DNA from: an uncultured Saprospiraceae bacterium
GTDB taxonomy: Bacteria > Bacteroidota > Bacteroidia > Chitinophagales > Saprospiraceae
Direction: 5' to 3'
Assembly: GCA_938003955.1 (NCBI GenBank)
Contig: CALKXE010000002.1
Location: forward strand, 41,296-105,295
Length of the DNA: 64,000 nucleotides
The notes beneath the pieces are model-generated. The model had not been told where the DNA came from and searched no databases. It saw only the letters and a list, made by a program, of their open reading frames with translations. Positions 54,434 through 61,516 of the stretch are shown here, in pieces. How positions within the stretch are numbered: position 1 is the first letter of the stretch; every line of letters starts with the position of its first letter. The position numbers and the translations under genes were made by a program.

Positions 54434-55096
54434 ATGAAACTTCTTCATATATTCATATTACTGATTTTGATCCATAGCTCATTAATAGGGCAACAGTTTG
54501 AGGTATTTCCAAAACAAATAGTAATAGAAAAAGACTGTAATGAAGAAATTATAAATGGTGTTCTTGAGCTTTGGAGTTTACCTAGTTTGCCAATAAATAT
54601 TTTCAACTTGAGGTCTGATTTGTGCGAAATTGAATTTTATTCAAATGGTAACAAAATTAACAAAAGAGACACTCTAACAACTGCATCAAAGGAAAAACTG
54701 AAAATTGAATTCAGATTTAAGAACTATACTGAAGTTAATACGGAAATAAGCTTCTCAACACGACATAAAAAGGAGAATGTAGTACAAATAAATCTAGGAA
54801 GCTTTAACATTTCACACGAAGAAATCAAAAGCGGTACAACTAAAAACATCAATGTAAAAAATAATTGTTCTGACTCAATTAGAGTATATTTCCCTAAAGG
54901 CGGTACAGTTACTGGTGTTACGGTGCATACTAATGAGTTCGATATGGATTTTCAAGAATCAATAATATTTGGATACGGTATGGACAATAAAACGAACTAT
55001 ATAAAATTCTCTAAAAACGAGATGGGGAAATATTATATTAGATATGCAGCATGCCATTGGGGCAACAACTTTTGGTTAGAACTTACTGAAGATTAA
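54434..55096 (+). CDS. Secreted protein of unknown function
   Basis: 220 residues with a signal peptide (LLHIFILLILIHSSLIGQ). The rest is beta-rich: FEVFPKQIVIEKDCNEEIIN, IEFRFKNYTEVNTEISFSTR, TTKNINVKNNCSDSIRVYFP, with four to five cysteines. No known domain is seen. It is probably periplasmic or exported without a T9SS domain. Its base composition is low in GC, like its neighbours in this accessory stretch. Confidence 0.55.
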   Translation: MKLLHIFILLILIHSSLIGQQFEVFPKQIVIEKDCNEEIINGVLELWSLPSLPINIFNLRSDLCEIEFYSNGNKINKRDTLTTASKEKLKIEFRFKNYTEVNTEISFSTRHKKENVVQINLGSFNISHEEIKSGTTKNINVKNNCSDSIRVYFPKGGTVTGVTVHTNEFDMDFQESIIFGYGMDNKTNYIKFSKNEMGKYYIRYAACHWGNNFWLELTED

Positions 55097-55190
55097 GCAA
55101 ATTCTCTAATTTGTCCTAGTCTCTCATTTCATATCATCCTCCAAGTACCTAGATAGGCTTGGACGTTATCCTTGGTAGTATTATTTATAT

Positions 55191-55592
55191 CTAATTCTGA
55201 TTAATAGCGATACAATTCTCATTTTCTTGGCCATTGTTGCAGTTACCAAGTGCATCTTGTAGTCTTGTGGAAATAAGTAATTTCATTTCTTTTAGTTCTT
55301 CTATTTTTTTATCAATAGCTTCTAATTTCACTATTACCTTATTATAAAGTGTAGAACAATTCGCTTCATCAACTGCTACTAATTCTAAGGTTTCTGCTAT
55401 TTCGTTTAGCGTGAATCCAAACGTTTTAGCTTTTTTAATTAAGATCAGTTTTTGTAAGTTTTCTTCAGTGTAATTTTTATAATTATTGAATTCAGAATTG
55501 GTGTGTTCAGCTTCTATAAGGCCCTTCTTCTCATAGAACCGAATTGTATCTCTAGACAAGTGCGTCTTCTTACTTATTTCCCCTATCAGCAT
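55191..55592 (-). CDS. MerR family transcriptional regulator
   Basis: 133 residues. N-terminal HTH: LIGEISKKTHLSRDTIRFYE, KKGLIEAEHTNSEFNNYKNY. A long coiled coil follows (KVIVKLEAIDKKIEELKEMK). Cysteines in EANCSTL and the C-terminal GNCNNGQENENC sit where metal-binding MerR proteins (ZntR, CadR-like) hold their ligand, so a metal effector is plausible. It is divergent from the cysteine-containing gene at 55688, and their shared region carries a MerR-type operator. Confidence 0.85.
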   Translation of the reverse strand: MLIGEISKKTHLSRDTIRFYEKKGLIEAEHTNSEFNNYKNYTEENLQKLILIKKAKTFGFTLNEIAETLELVAVDEANCSTLYNKVIVKLEAIDKKIEELKEMKLLISTRLQDALGNCNNGQENENCIAINQN

Positions 55593-55620
55593 ACTTTTTT
55601 TTATAAAGTTACAAAATTAC

Positions 55621-55654
55621 TTGACCGTTGACTATACTCCATGGTTTAACTTTG
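55621..55654 (+). promoter_or_regulatory. MerR-type promoter of the divergent target gene
   Basis: TTG (55621-55623), 23 bases, then TAACTTTG (55647-55654), a long spacer. Within it is a dyad centred on TATA with ACC (55624-55626) and GGT (55643-55645) at the ends, the usual MerR half-site ends. A second TTG (55628) would give 16 bases. The start codon follows at 55688. Confidence 0.6.
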
Positions 55655-55687
55655 TGTCTTTATTGACTTAGCCCATAATATCGACAT

Positions 55688-56146
55688 ATGAAAAAGAATC
55701 TTACATATTTGCTTTTAGGCTCTGGTTGGTTATTCCTTGCGATATTCTTGTTGTCTGGATACTTCTTCAACAAACTATCAGATGGTAATGAAACATCTAA
55801 CTTTCGTCCTATTGTTTGGGGATACCACATGGAGCTCTTTAAAGGTGCCGTTCAATGCAGTTTACTTGAGGATGATATTCTTGAGCGGAAGATCTTTTTG
55901 AAAAAGAAGGTATTTTCGAAAGTCACGAGAAAGGAAGAAAAGATCGATGGGTCTATATATTTCTTCGAAGATGAAATAACACTACTTAGTGATGCCATAG
56001 AATTTGTCCAAAAAGAAAAAGAATGTTGTCCTTTCTTCAAATTTGACATTTCAATATTACCGTTTGGTCAAGGCTTTGCCATACAGATTTCTGGATCCGA
56101 GGATGCAATTGAAATGCTAAGAGATTTTGAAAATAATGAATATTGA
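55688..56146 (+). CDS. Cysteine-containing protein under MerR control
   Basis: 152 residues. One N-terminal helix (LLLGSGWLFLAIFLLSGYFF), then a compact domain with AVQCSLLEDDILERKIFLKK and FVQKEKECCPFFKFDISILP. The E-C-C-x-F-F motif and the CSL element recall a small family found near arsenic, mercury or other metal genes (recalled, uncertain). The Cys pair could bind metal. It is divergent from merR with a MerR operator between them and so is probably its target. The membrane helix looks added to the family's soluble core. Confidence 0.6.
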   Translation: MKKNLTYLLLGSGWLFLAIFLLSGYFFNKLSDGNETSNFRPIVWGYHMELFKGAVQCSLLEDDILERKIFLKKKVFSKVTRKEEKIDGSIYFFEDEITLLSDAIEFVQKEKECCPFFKFDISILPFGQGFAIQISGSEDAIEMLRDFENNEY

Positions 56147-56160
56147 CATCTTGATTAAGA

Positions 56161-56682
56161 TTAGTTTCGTGCAACTTTACTTATTTTTTCATTGATTAAT
56201 TCAACAAGATATTTTGCTTTTGAATCTCCTAATGCCGCTCCAAAGTCATACGATCTGTGAAGCTGTTTAAACCTTATTTTACCTGGATTATTAAGATTTA
56301 TTCTTCCCGGCTTAGCTTGTTGTTTATTTGTACGCTCATCAACTATGGTACAAAGTATATCTTTTGGTGGTTGCATTGTTCTACTAAATCCTAGATCAAA
56401 AAGCTTGATTGACAAAGTGATTTCGCTTTTCGAAACCTTTATTTGTTCAAATCCAAATTTTTGCCACAGGTTTAATATAACCATGAATACTCCAGCAAAG
56501 GACCACCCTACTAACCAAATATAAAGCACTGTTTGCTCTAGGGCTAAAGTATACTTAAATATCAAAAACCATAAAATAAACCATATTACACTGAATAAGG
56601 GTAATTTAAAATTAACATCCGTTGGAATTGTGATTGTCAAGTCAGTACCATGATCTTCGACTGTAGCTTTTTTATCTTGCAA
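56161..56682 (-). CDS. Membrane protein of unknown function, PH-like
   Basis: 173 residues. Two helices near 27-70 (LPLFSVIWFILWFLIFKYTL, TVLYIWLVGWSFAGVFMVIL) follow a short beta-rich N-terminus (DLTITIPTDVNFKLPLF), and a soluble C-terminal domain follows (FEQIKVSKSEITLSIKLFDL). This is the layout of bacterial PH-domain membrane proteins of the YdbS/YcxB kind; no exact family is recognised. Convergent with the cysteine-containing gene, 14 bases between the stops. Confidence 0.6.
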   Translation of the reverse strand: MQDKKATVEDHGTDLTITIPTDVNFKLPLFSVIWFILWFLIFKYTLALEQTVLYIWLVGWSFAGVFMVILNLWQKFGFEQIKVSKSEITLSIKLFDLGFSRTMQPPKDILCTIVDERTNKQQAKPGRINLNNPGKIRFKQLHRSYDFGAALGDSKAKYLVELINEKISKVARN

Positions 56683-56724
56683 TTTAATTTGTTTTGTATT
56701 CGATAATTGTCAGTAATCTCTGTA

Positions 56725-57381
56725 TTAATCCCACCATAACCAAACACCATTCATTTGAGTCATGGCCTTTTTTAATTCTTCAATTGTTCCAACTCCTTGA
56801 TCAACGGAATCAGGACAGAACTTGTAAACCTCCTCTGCAAATGCATCCATATCACTCGGTAACTTATCAAATTCTACATGAACCCAATCTCTGCTGCAAC
56901 CAATAATCTTTATTCCGTATTGGGATTGCCATTCATTCATTTTAGCAATAACATCCTTGTTTTCTATACCGTGATTTATTCCATCTGTTCTCCTATACTT
57001 TAATATATCTATGTCATCTGCCCCTTTTATAACACCAATACTATTTTTTTGATAGCTTAATTCAAACAGAAACAGTAAATATCCTGACTTTCTAAAATTG
57101 GATTTCTCTCTACGAATGAATCTTATTGCTTCATCTTCTGTAGCGCTTGAGAAGATTCCTTCAAACACATTAGGTTTAGCTAAGATCTCTCCTGTTTCTT
57201 GTCCTATCCCAGGTAGTTGTTCTATTGTGCTTTTTGTATTTTCCTTGACTTTATTTATTAGCTCTATATCAAATTTCAAACTATTTAATAATTCAGTTTC
57301 TGTTTCAGTTAGACTGTTCTTTTGAGCACAGCCAAACAGTATAAAGATTGATGCAATTGCTAATATTTGTATTTGTCTCAT
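56725..57381 (-). CDS. DUF4253 lipoprotein
   Basis: 218 residues. Lipoprotein signal ILAIASIFILFGCAQ. The C-terminal half matches DUF4253: DIDILKYRRTDGINHGIENK, KMNEWQSQYGIKIIGCSRDW, VHVEFDKLPSDMDAFAEEVY, KFCPDSVDQGVG. Function is not known; this family is often seen in polymorphic-toxin immunity settings (recalled), so an immunity role is a possibility only. It has its own promoter in the 3' end of the upstream gene. Confidence 0.75.
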   Translation of the reverse strand: MRQIQILAIASIFILFGCAQKNSLTETETELLNSLKFDIELINKVKENTKSTIEQLPGIGQETGEILAKPNVFEGIFSSATEDEAIRFIRREKSNFRKSGYLLFLFELSYQKNSIGVIKGADDIDILKYRRTDGINHGIENKDVIAKMNEWQSQYGIKIIGCSRDWVHVEFDKLPSDMDAFAEEVYKFCPDSVDQGVGTIEELKKAMTQMNGVWLWWD

Positions 57382-57453
57382 TTTTTGTTTTTAATTATGT
57401 GTAACGATCTTTTAATTGTGACAAGCCTACGAGCTTCGAGCAGGTATGATCAT

Positions 57454-57484
57454 CAAATATATTGTCAGTGATAGCATTTCCCAA
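57454..57484 (-). promoter_or_regulatory. Promoter of the DUF4253 gene
   Basis: On the minus strand TTG (57482-57484), 20 bases, TATATTTG (57454-57461): a full match to the Bacteroidota consensus. It overlaps the last codons of the upstream gene (57465), so these two genes have separate starts of transcription. Confidence 0.7.
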
Positions 57485-58115
57485 TAGATATTTTTTCATT
57501 CACCTTAATCGTATCTTGATGGTTATGGAACCATACTTCTTCAGTAAAGTAATCTAAATTCAAGAACTTCAATTTATCATATTTATAATGGAAACTTGAT
57601 GTTCCATTAATACTAACTGAATAGCAATTAACTTTTTCCATTGTTTCACCTAGAGATACTATTGTTTCTAATGGGATATTTTTGTATTCTAGAAAGCCCT
57701 TAAAATATTTGTTATTTATGTTGCCGATAAATTTCCATTCCCAAAACTGTCCAATATGCCAATCTGGATTTTTTTTAGATTTAAAACGACCATTTTCAAA
57801 ATTGTAATTATTTATATTATTCTTTGATACTTGCAAAAATGAACTAGAATCAAAGCCGTCACTAAATAATGTCACTTCAATTGAATTATTTGAGTGAAAT
57901 TTAATGTTTTTAAATGGAAATAATGTAGTACAAATAGCCGTAAGTGAATCAAAGTAATTTTCATTTTGGACGTAATTATCCTTCATTTCTTCCTTTACAT
58001 AATTAGCTAAAGGTTTTTCAAATGGATAAACATCAAATTCATTCTTCCACCAATTTGAAGCATATATTAGAAATATAATTGCTAAACCTGCATATATTTT
58101 AGACTCAATCTTCAT
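57465..58115 (-). CDS. Protein of unknown function with N-terminal membrane helix
   Basis: 216 residues. N-terminal helix IYAGLAIIFLIYASNWW, then a mostly beta domain with no recognisable family (FHSNNSIEVTLFSDGFDSSS, WHIGQFWEWKFIGNINNKYF, SINGTSSFHYKYDKLKFLNL). It is probably in the periplasm, anchored by the helix. Codon use is like that of the neighbouring small genes. No function is proposed. Confidence 0.55.
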   Translation of the reverse strand: MKIESKIYAGLAIIFLIYASNWWKNEFDVYPFEKPLANYVKEEMKDNYVQNENYFDSLTAICTTLFPFKNIKFHSNNSIEVTLFSDGFDSSSFLQVSKNNINNYNFENGRFKSKKNPDWHIGQFWEWKFIGNINNKYFKGFLEYKNIPLETIVSLGETMEKVNCYSVSINGTSSFHYKYDKLKFLNLDYFTEEVWFHNHQDTIKVNEKISIGKCYH

Positions 58116-58257
58116 CTATTAATAGCTTCTTATAAATACAATTATATGTTGACTCTTCATTGTGATGCTTTGAATTATTAAAACCAGATAAAGTATTGGT
58201 TTCATTTGTAATTTTTGATTTTTGCTCCATGCTGTATCATATGCCTATTCATACAGT

Positions 58258-58788
58258 TTAATTTTCTAAATCAAGTATCTGGTTCGGTTCACTTGTAATT
58301 TCACTGGAAACAATATTTAATTCAACTATATAGTATGCTTGATACTTTTCATATTCATCTCCAGTATTTTTAATTCCTATATTAATCTTGTAAAACCCCT
58401 CAGGAATAGATTTGCTGAATTGAATTGGAGAACTATAATCCTTATAATTTCCTTTGTCGTCACAAATCATGGTAAATTCTGCATGATTCAATATAAGCAA
58501 TTCATCATCTGATTTAATTGATAAATACTGTGAGATTACATTATCAAAATTTGAATGATTTAATTCAGTATTAAATGATACGCTCAAGTTAACGCTGTCT
58601 CCTTCATTTGTGGTAAGAGCAATTATTTGATGTTCCTTTAATAGCTCCGCTAATCCACCAGGAAAGTTATAGTCGAATTCATTTTCTGAATATTTCGACA
58701 TTAGTGCTTTGGAAGATGCGATTACCAAAACTCCTTCTGCATATAATTTGATTTGGGCTTTACTTTTCATTGGTCGTTCAAATTTCAT
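58258..58788 (-). CDS. Protein of unknown function
   Basis: 176 residues, no signal or membrane helix, so cytosolic. Parts such as KAQIKLYAEGVLVIASSKAL, LAELLKEHQIIALTTNEGDS and SPIQFSKSIPEGFYKINIGI are beta-rich. No family is recognised. It lies among small single genes in an accessory stretch and might be cotranscribed with the broken methyltransferase gene 52 bases upstream on the same strand. Confidence 0.55.
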   Translation of the reverse strand: MKFERPMKSKAQIKLYAEGVLVIASSKALMSKYSENEFDYNFPGGLAELLKEHQIIALTTNEGDSVNLSVSFNTELNHSNFDNVISQYLSIKSDDELLILNHAEFTMICDDKGNYKDYSSPIQFSKSIPEGFYKINIGIKNTGDEYEKYQAYYIVELNIVSSEITSEPNQILDLEN

Positions 58789-58840
58789 GTAACGTCTCTA
58801 GAACATATAGAATCTAACTGAAAGGAAGATACCATCAAAT

Positions 58841-59525
58841 TCAATATAATATACCGTTTTTTTTACCAATGAATATGATCTCATTGATGGAATCCAATTC
58901 AACTAATTTAACTACTTTAAACTTTGTTTTTCTAATGGCATTCTTAAGTATTTCAAAGTTGATAGATCTTCTATCAGAACTATCTTTGCTAAGAGGAACT
59001 GTTAAATAAATATACCCATTAGATCGAAGAATATCTTCACATTAAAAAAAAAACATATGGTTCTGAAATTGATTTATAATGTAGAACTTTGGAGGCAATT
59101 ACTAAATCAAATGCTGCTGAATCAAACTTCATATCAGCAAAATTAGAAGAAAATTGAAATTTAAAAACATCTTCAAACCTGTCATTAGATAGTGGAATTT
59201 TACATAGCTCGCGTGTTACATATTTACAATAAAAATCAAAATAATTAACTGTCCCGTTATTATCTAAGTGCACTCTTCTTATTTCTTTTGCAAAATCAGA
59301 GTTTATTATAAACTGCGTAAAATAGGAATCCTTTTTTTCGAGAAAAGACTTACTTTTTATTTACAATCCTCTTATTGATTTCACTCCATATAAATGAAAT
59401 AAGCGATACGAGAACTTTCCTGTACCACTACCAATATCAAGTGCGTCCATACCACTTACGTTGACCGAAATAATAAATTTCTCAAATTCTTCAAGCAATA
59501 TTTCATATTCTTTTACACCTGTCAT
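58841..59525 (-). pseudogene. Broken class I SAM-dependent methyltransferase gene
   Basis: Three pieces in order form one methyltransferase. Piece 1 (59525-59361): MTGVKEYEILLEEFEKFI and motif I DALDIGSGTGKFSYRL, then an in-frame TAA at 59361-59363. The same frame continues as piece 2 (to 59037) with AKEIRRVHLDNNGTVNYFDF, CKIPLSNDRFEDVFKFQ, FDLVIASKVLHYKSISEPY. A frameshift near 59037, next to a run of ten A (59044-59053), leads to piece 3: CEDILRSNGYIYLTVPLSKD and ending at TGA 58841. One stop and one shift show the gene is dead unless sequencing errors explain both. Confidence 0.75.
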
Positions 59526-59542
59526 TGATTATTTTTAGTAGT

Positions 59543-59607
59543 ACCTAACATCCCTTGACATGCGGAGTCCGACCAACGGGAGGATTACGACATATCTAAT
59601 GTTAGGT
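59543..59607. repeat. attC-like recombination site (65 bp hairpin)
   Basis: ACCTAAC (59543-59549, fits RYYYAAC) and GTTAGGT (59601-59607, fits GTTRRRY) are the ends of a perfect 9-bp outer arm. Inside, GACATGCGGAGTCC pairs with GGATTACGACATATC's complement, with a one-base bulge and mismatches, around an 11-base loop GACCAACGGGA. Boxes, unpaired spacer, bulge, terminal loop and length all fit an integron attC site. It follows the fusion gene on the minus strand by 150 bases. No integrase is in the window. Confidence 0.65.
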
Positions 59608-59624
59608 GCTGGCTTTTCCAGAAT

Positions 59625-59755
59625 GTCCTTTACATCCCTCGATGAATTCATGTAATACTATAAGGGACAAAATGTCCTTTAAAATGTCCTTTATGTTTCT
59701 TTTTCGGTCAACTAAAGCTATAAAAGACAAATTGTCCTTTGGGATGTCCTTTATA
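59625..59755 (-). repeat. AAAGGACA repeats after the deaminase-ATPase gene
   Basis: On the minus strand the segment after the stop has two diverged ~65-base units (TAAAGGACATCCCAAAGGAC... and TAAAGGACATTTTAAAGGAC...), five AAAGGACA words in all. In each unit the second AAAGGACA faces TGTC[CT][TC]TT, forming a small dyad. A 60-codon frame runs through them but is repeat-made (NIKDIPKDNLS / NIKDILKDILS). Homologous proteins of this ATPase type often carry KD-rich repeats near their end (recalled), so this may be the remnant of a longer C-terminus. Confidence 0.65.
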
Positions 59756-59756
59756 T

Positions 59757-61253
59757 TTATTTCTTTATTAGATATTTTGTCCATCTGCGTTCTCCTTCTT
59801 TTACTATTAATCCATTATCCATCAGCTCATTGAGTCTACGCTGAGCTGTTTTATTGGTTATCCCAAATTTTTCTGCATAGTCACTTGCAGAAATCGGTTG
59901 GTTGGCTTGAATGAATTGAACTCCCAATTTGTCTTGTTCTGATAGGTTGTGGGTTTTATTTGAGATGATTTCTGTTAAAGCATCTGAAGATCTAGCAAAA
60001 GCTATTTCGAGTACCTTTCCTTTAATGTCGATGACAGGTAAAGGGAACCCTTTATCGGAAAGTGATTTCATGCTCCGAAGACCGATTCCTCGTTGTTCAG
60101 CAAGTCCCATCCTGTTATAGACATACATAATCTTTGGGTTTCTACTTACAGATGGCAAATCAAGAGTACGGATATCATCAAGAGTAAGCGGTGGCAATGG
60201 CATTCCAGGACTCTTAATCAGAATCTTATCATTGCTTATGAAAAGATAGTTAGCTGATGAGGTGATGCTATAATCTCTATGGATTATCGCATTAGCGATA
60301 GCTTCTCGAAGAATATCCAAAGGAAAATCGGTCTTAGAACTTCTTTTTGCTGATGATCGATCAATCGTTAGTTTTAGAGCTTTCTCTGAAACATAAGAAA
60401 ATACTCTTCTTAACTGTGTAGAAACTGGACCACCAAAATCCTCAATTTCAGTAGAACCATCGGGATATTCTATTTCTACTTTAAAAATAGTATGAGGTAG
60501 AATATGATCAACCGTCTCACCAAACAATATTAATCCCATATTAGTAGGGATATAATTTTCATTCTCAAGAGTCGCTAAACCAAATGATACTGCCCATTGA
60601 TTAAACTCTTGTGATGGATAGGTAAATTCTGAACTTGAATTATTAATGAACTCTTGGACTGCGGACTTAGAAAATTGATCAACCTTACTACCGGTAACCG
60701 ATTCCTTAAAGTATTCCTTCTTTGCTTTTGGTTTACCTTCTTTCTGGATTTTAAGTTTTTCGGCTTCTTTATATGCGATGAACTCAGATAGGCTGTTCCT
60801 AATCTTTTGGCTTATATCAGGATCAAAGTCGTGAACTTCAACCTTTGCTTCAATCAATTGATTCGCACCTTCATTTTCTATATCGACATCTGGGTCTCGC
60901 ATACCAATATAGACCTTAGGTATTCGAGATTTTATGATATGAGTGGCACATCCTCTTTTGGGCTTTGTTCTTACTTTATCAATACATGGCTCCAAAGTGA
61001 CATAAAGTACCATATCAGAAAGTTTGTCACTTTTAAGTTTTCGCTCTATTAATGTGTATTCACAATGTTCACCTATCCTCAATTCTCCTCTATAAGCCTC
61101 AGCTAAGATTTGTCCATCTTGCGTTGCTAAAATGGCTCCTACCAAAGGGTCAGGTTTGTTCTTATGTTCACCAATAGATTCTATGCTCAATGCATAAGCT
61201 CGTTCCATTAATTCTCTCGAGGTATACTTCTTTCCTTTTTTATAGGGTTCCAT
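59757..61253 (-). CDS. Fusion of RibD-like deaminase, HATPase_c_4-type ATP-binding domain and winged helix
   Basis: 498 residues. Residues ~10-140 form a zinc deaminase close to the RibD type: PDPLVGAILATQDG, the HCE motif in GEHCEYTLIE (His 63, Glu 65), LEPCIDKVRTKPKRGC (Cys 90 and Cys 102), YIGMRDPDVDIENEGANQL. Residues ~180-420 match the C-terminal half of Schlafen/AlbA-type ATPases: NMGLILFGETVDHILPHTIF, the N box LREAIANAIIHRDYS, LIKSPGMPLPP, MGLAEQRGIGLRSM. Residues ~440-498 are a winged helix (ISASDYAEKFGITNKTAQRR). The N-terminal AlbA DNA-binding domain is replaced by the deaminase. Function is unknown; phage defence by nucleotide or nucleic acid deamination is a hypothesis. The gene is bracketed by two GTTAGGT sites. 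Confidence 0.85.
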   Translation of the reverse strand: MEPYKKGKKYTSRELMERAYALSIESIGEHKNKPDPLVGAILATQDGQILAEAYRGELRIGEHCEYTLIERKLKSDKLSDMVLYVTLEPCIDKVRTKPKRGCATHIIKSRIPKVYIGMRDPDVDIENEGANQLIEAKVEVHDFDPDISQKIRNSLSEFIAYKEAEKLKIQKEGKPKAKKEYFKESVTGSKVDQFSKSAVQEFINNSSSEFTYPSQEFNQWAVSFGLATLENENYIPTNMGLILFGETVDHILPHTIFKVEIEYPDGSTEIEDFGGPVSTQLRRVFSYVSEKALKLTIDRSSAKRSSKTDFPLDILREAIANAIIHRDYSITSSANYLFISNDKILIKSPGMPLPPLTLDDIRTLDLPSVSRNPKIMYVYNRMGLAEQRGIGLRSMKSLSDKGFPLPVIDIKGKVLEIAFARSSDALTEIISNKTHNLSEQDKLGVQFIQANQPISASDYAEKFGITNKTAQRRLNELMDNGLIVKEGERRWTKYLIKK

Positions 61254-61286
61254 TTATTCTAATTTATTTTTTTATCCTATGCTTGC

Positions 61287-61293
61287 ACCTAAC
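61287..61293 (-). other. Second GTTAGGT core site, upstream of the fusion gene
   Basis: GTTAGGT on the minus strand, in GTTAGGTGCAAGC, close to GTTAGGTGCTGGC of the attC-like site. The base pattern beyond (GGGAAG / GGGATG) is also shared. No matching second arm is found, so it is half of a site. With the core at 59543-59549 it marks both ends of a unit of about 1.74 kb. Confidence 0.45.
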
Positions 61294-61516
61294 TTCCCTA
61301 TAACAGCACCCATTCTTTATAAACCTTCCCACTTTTCAAGCAAATCTTAAATAAAAGCTAATCAAAGACTATTAACAGACAGCAGAATTCAAAGTACTGA
61401 TACTTAGAATATATAATTAATTAGGTTCAATTGGCTTATCCAAATCGGATGTATATCGGTTACAGTTGTAAGATAATAATATCTCATTAATTATTTCAAT
61501 TAATCTATATAAGCTT

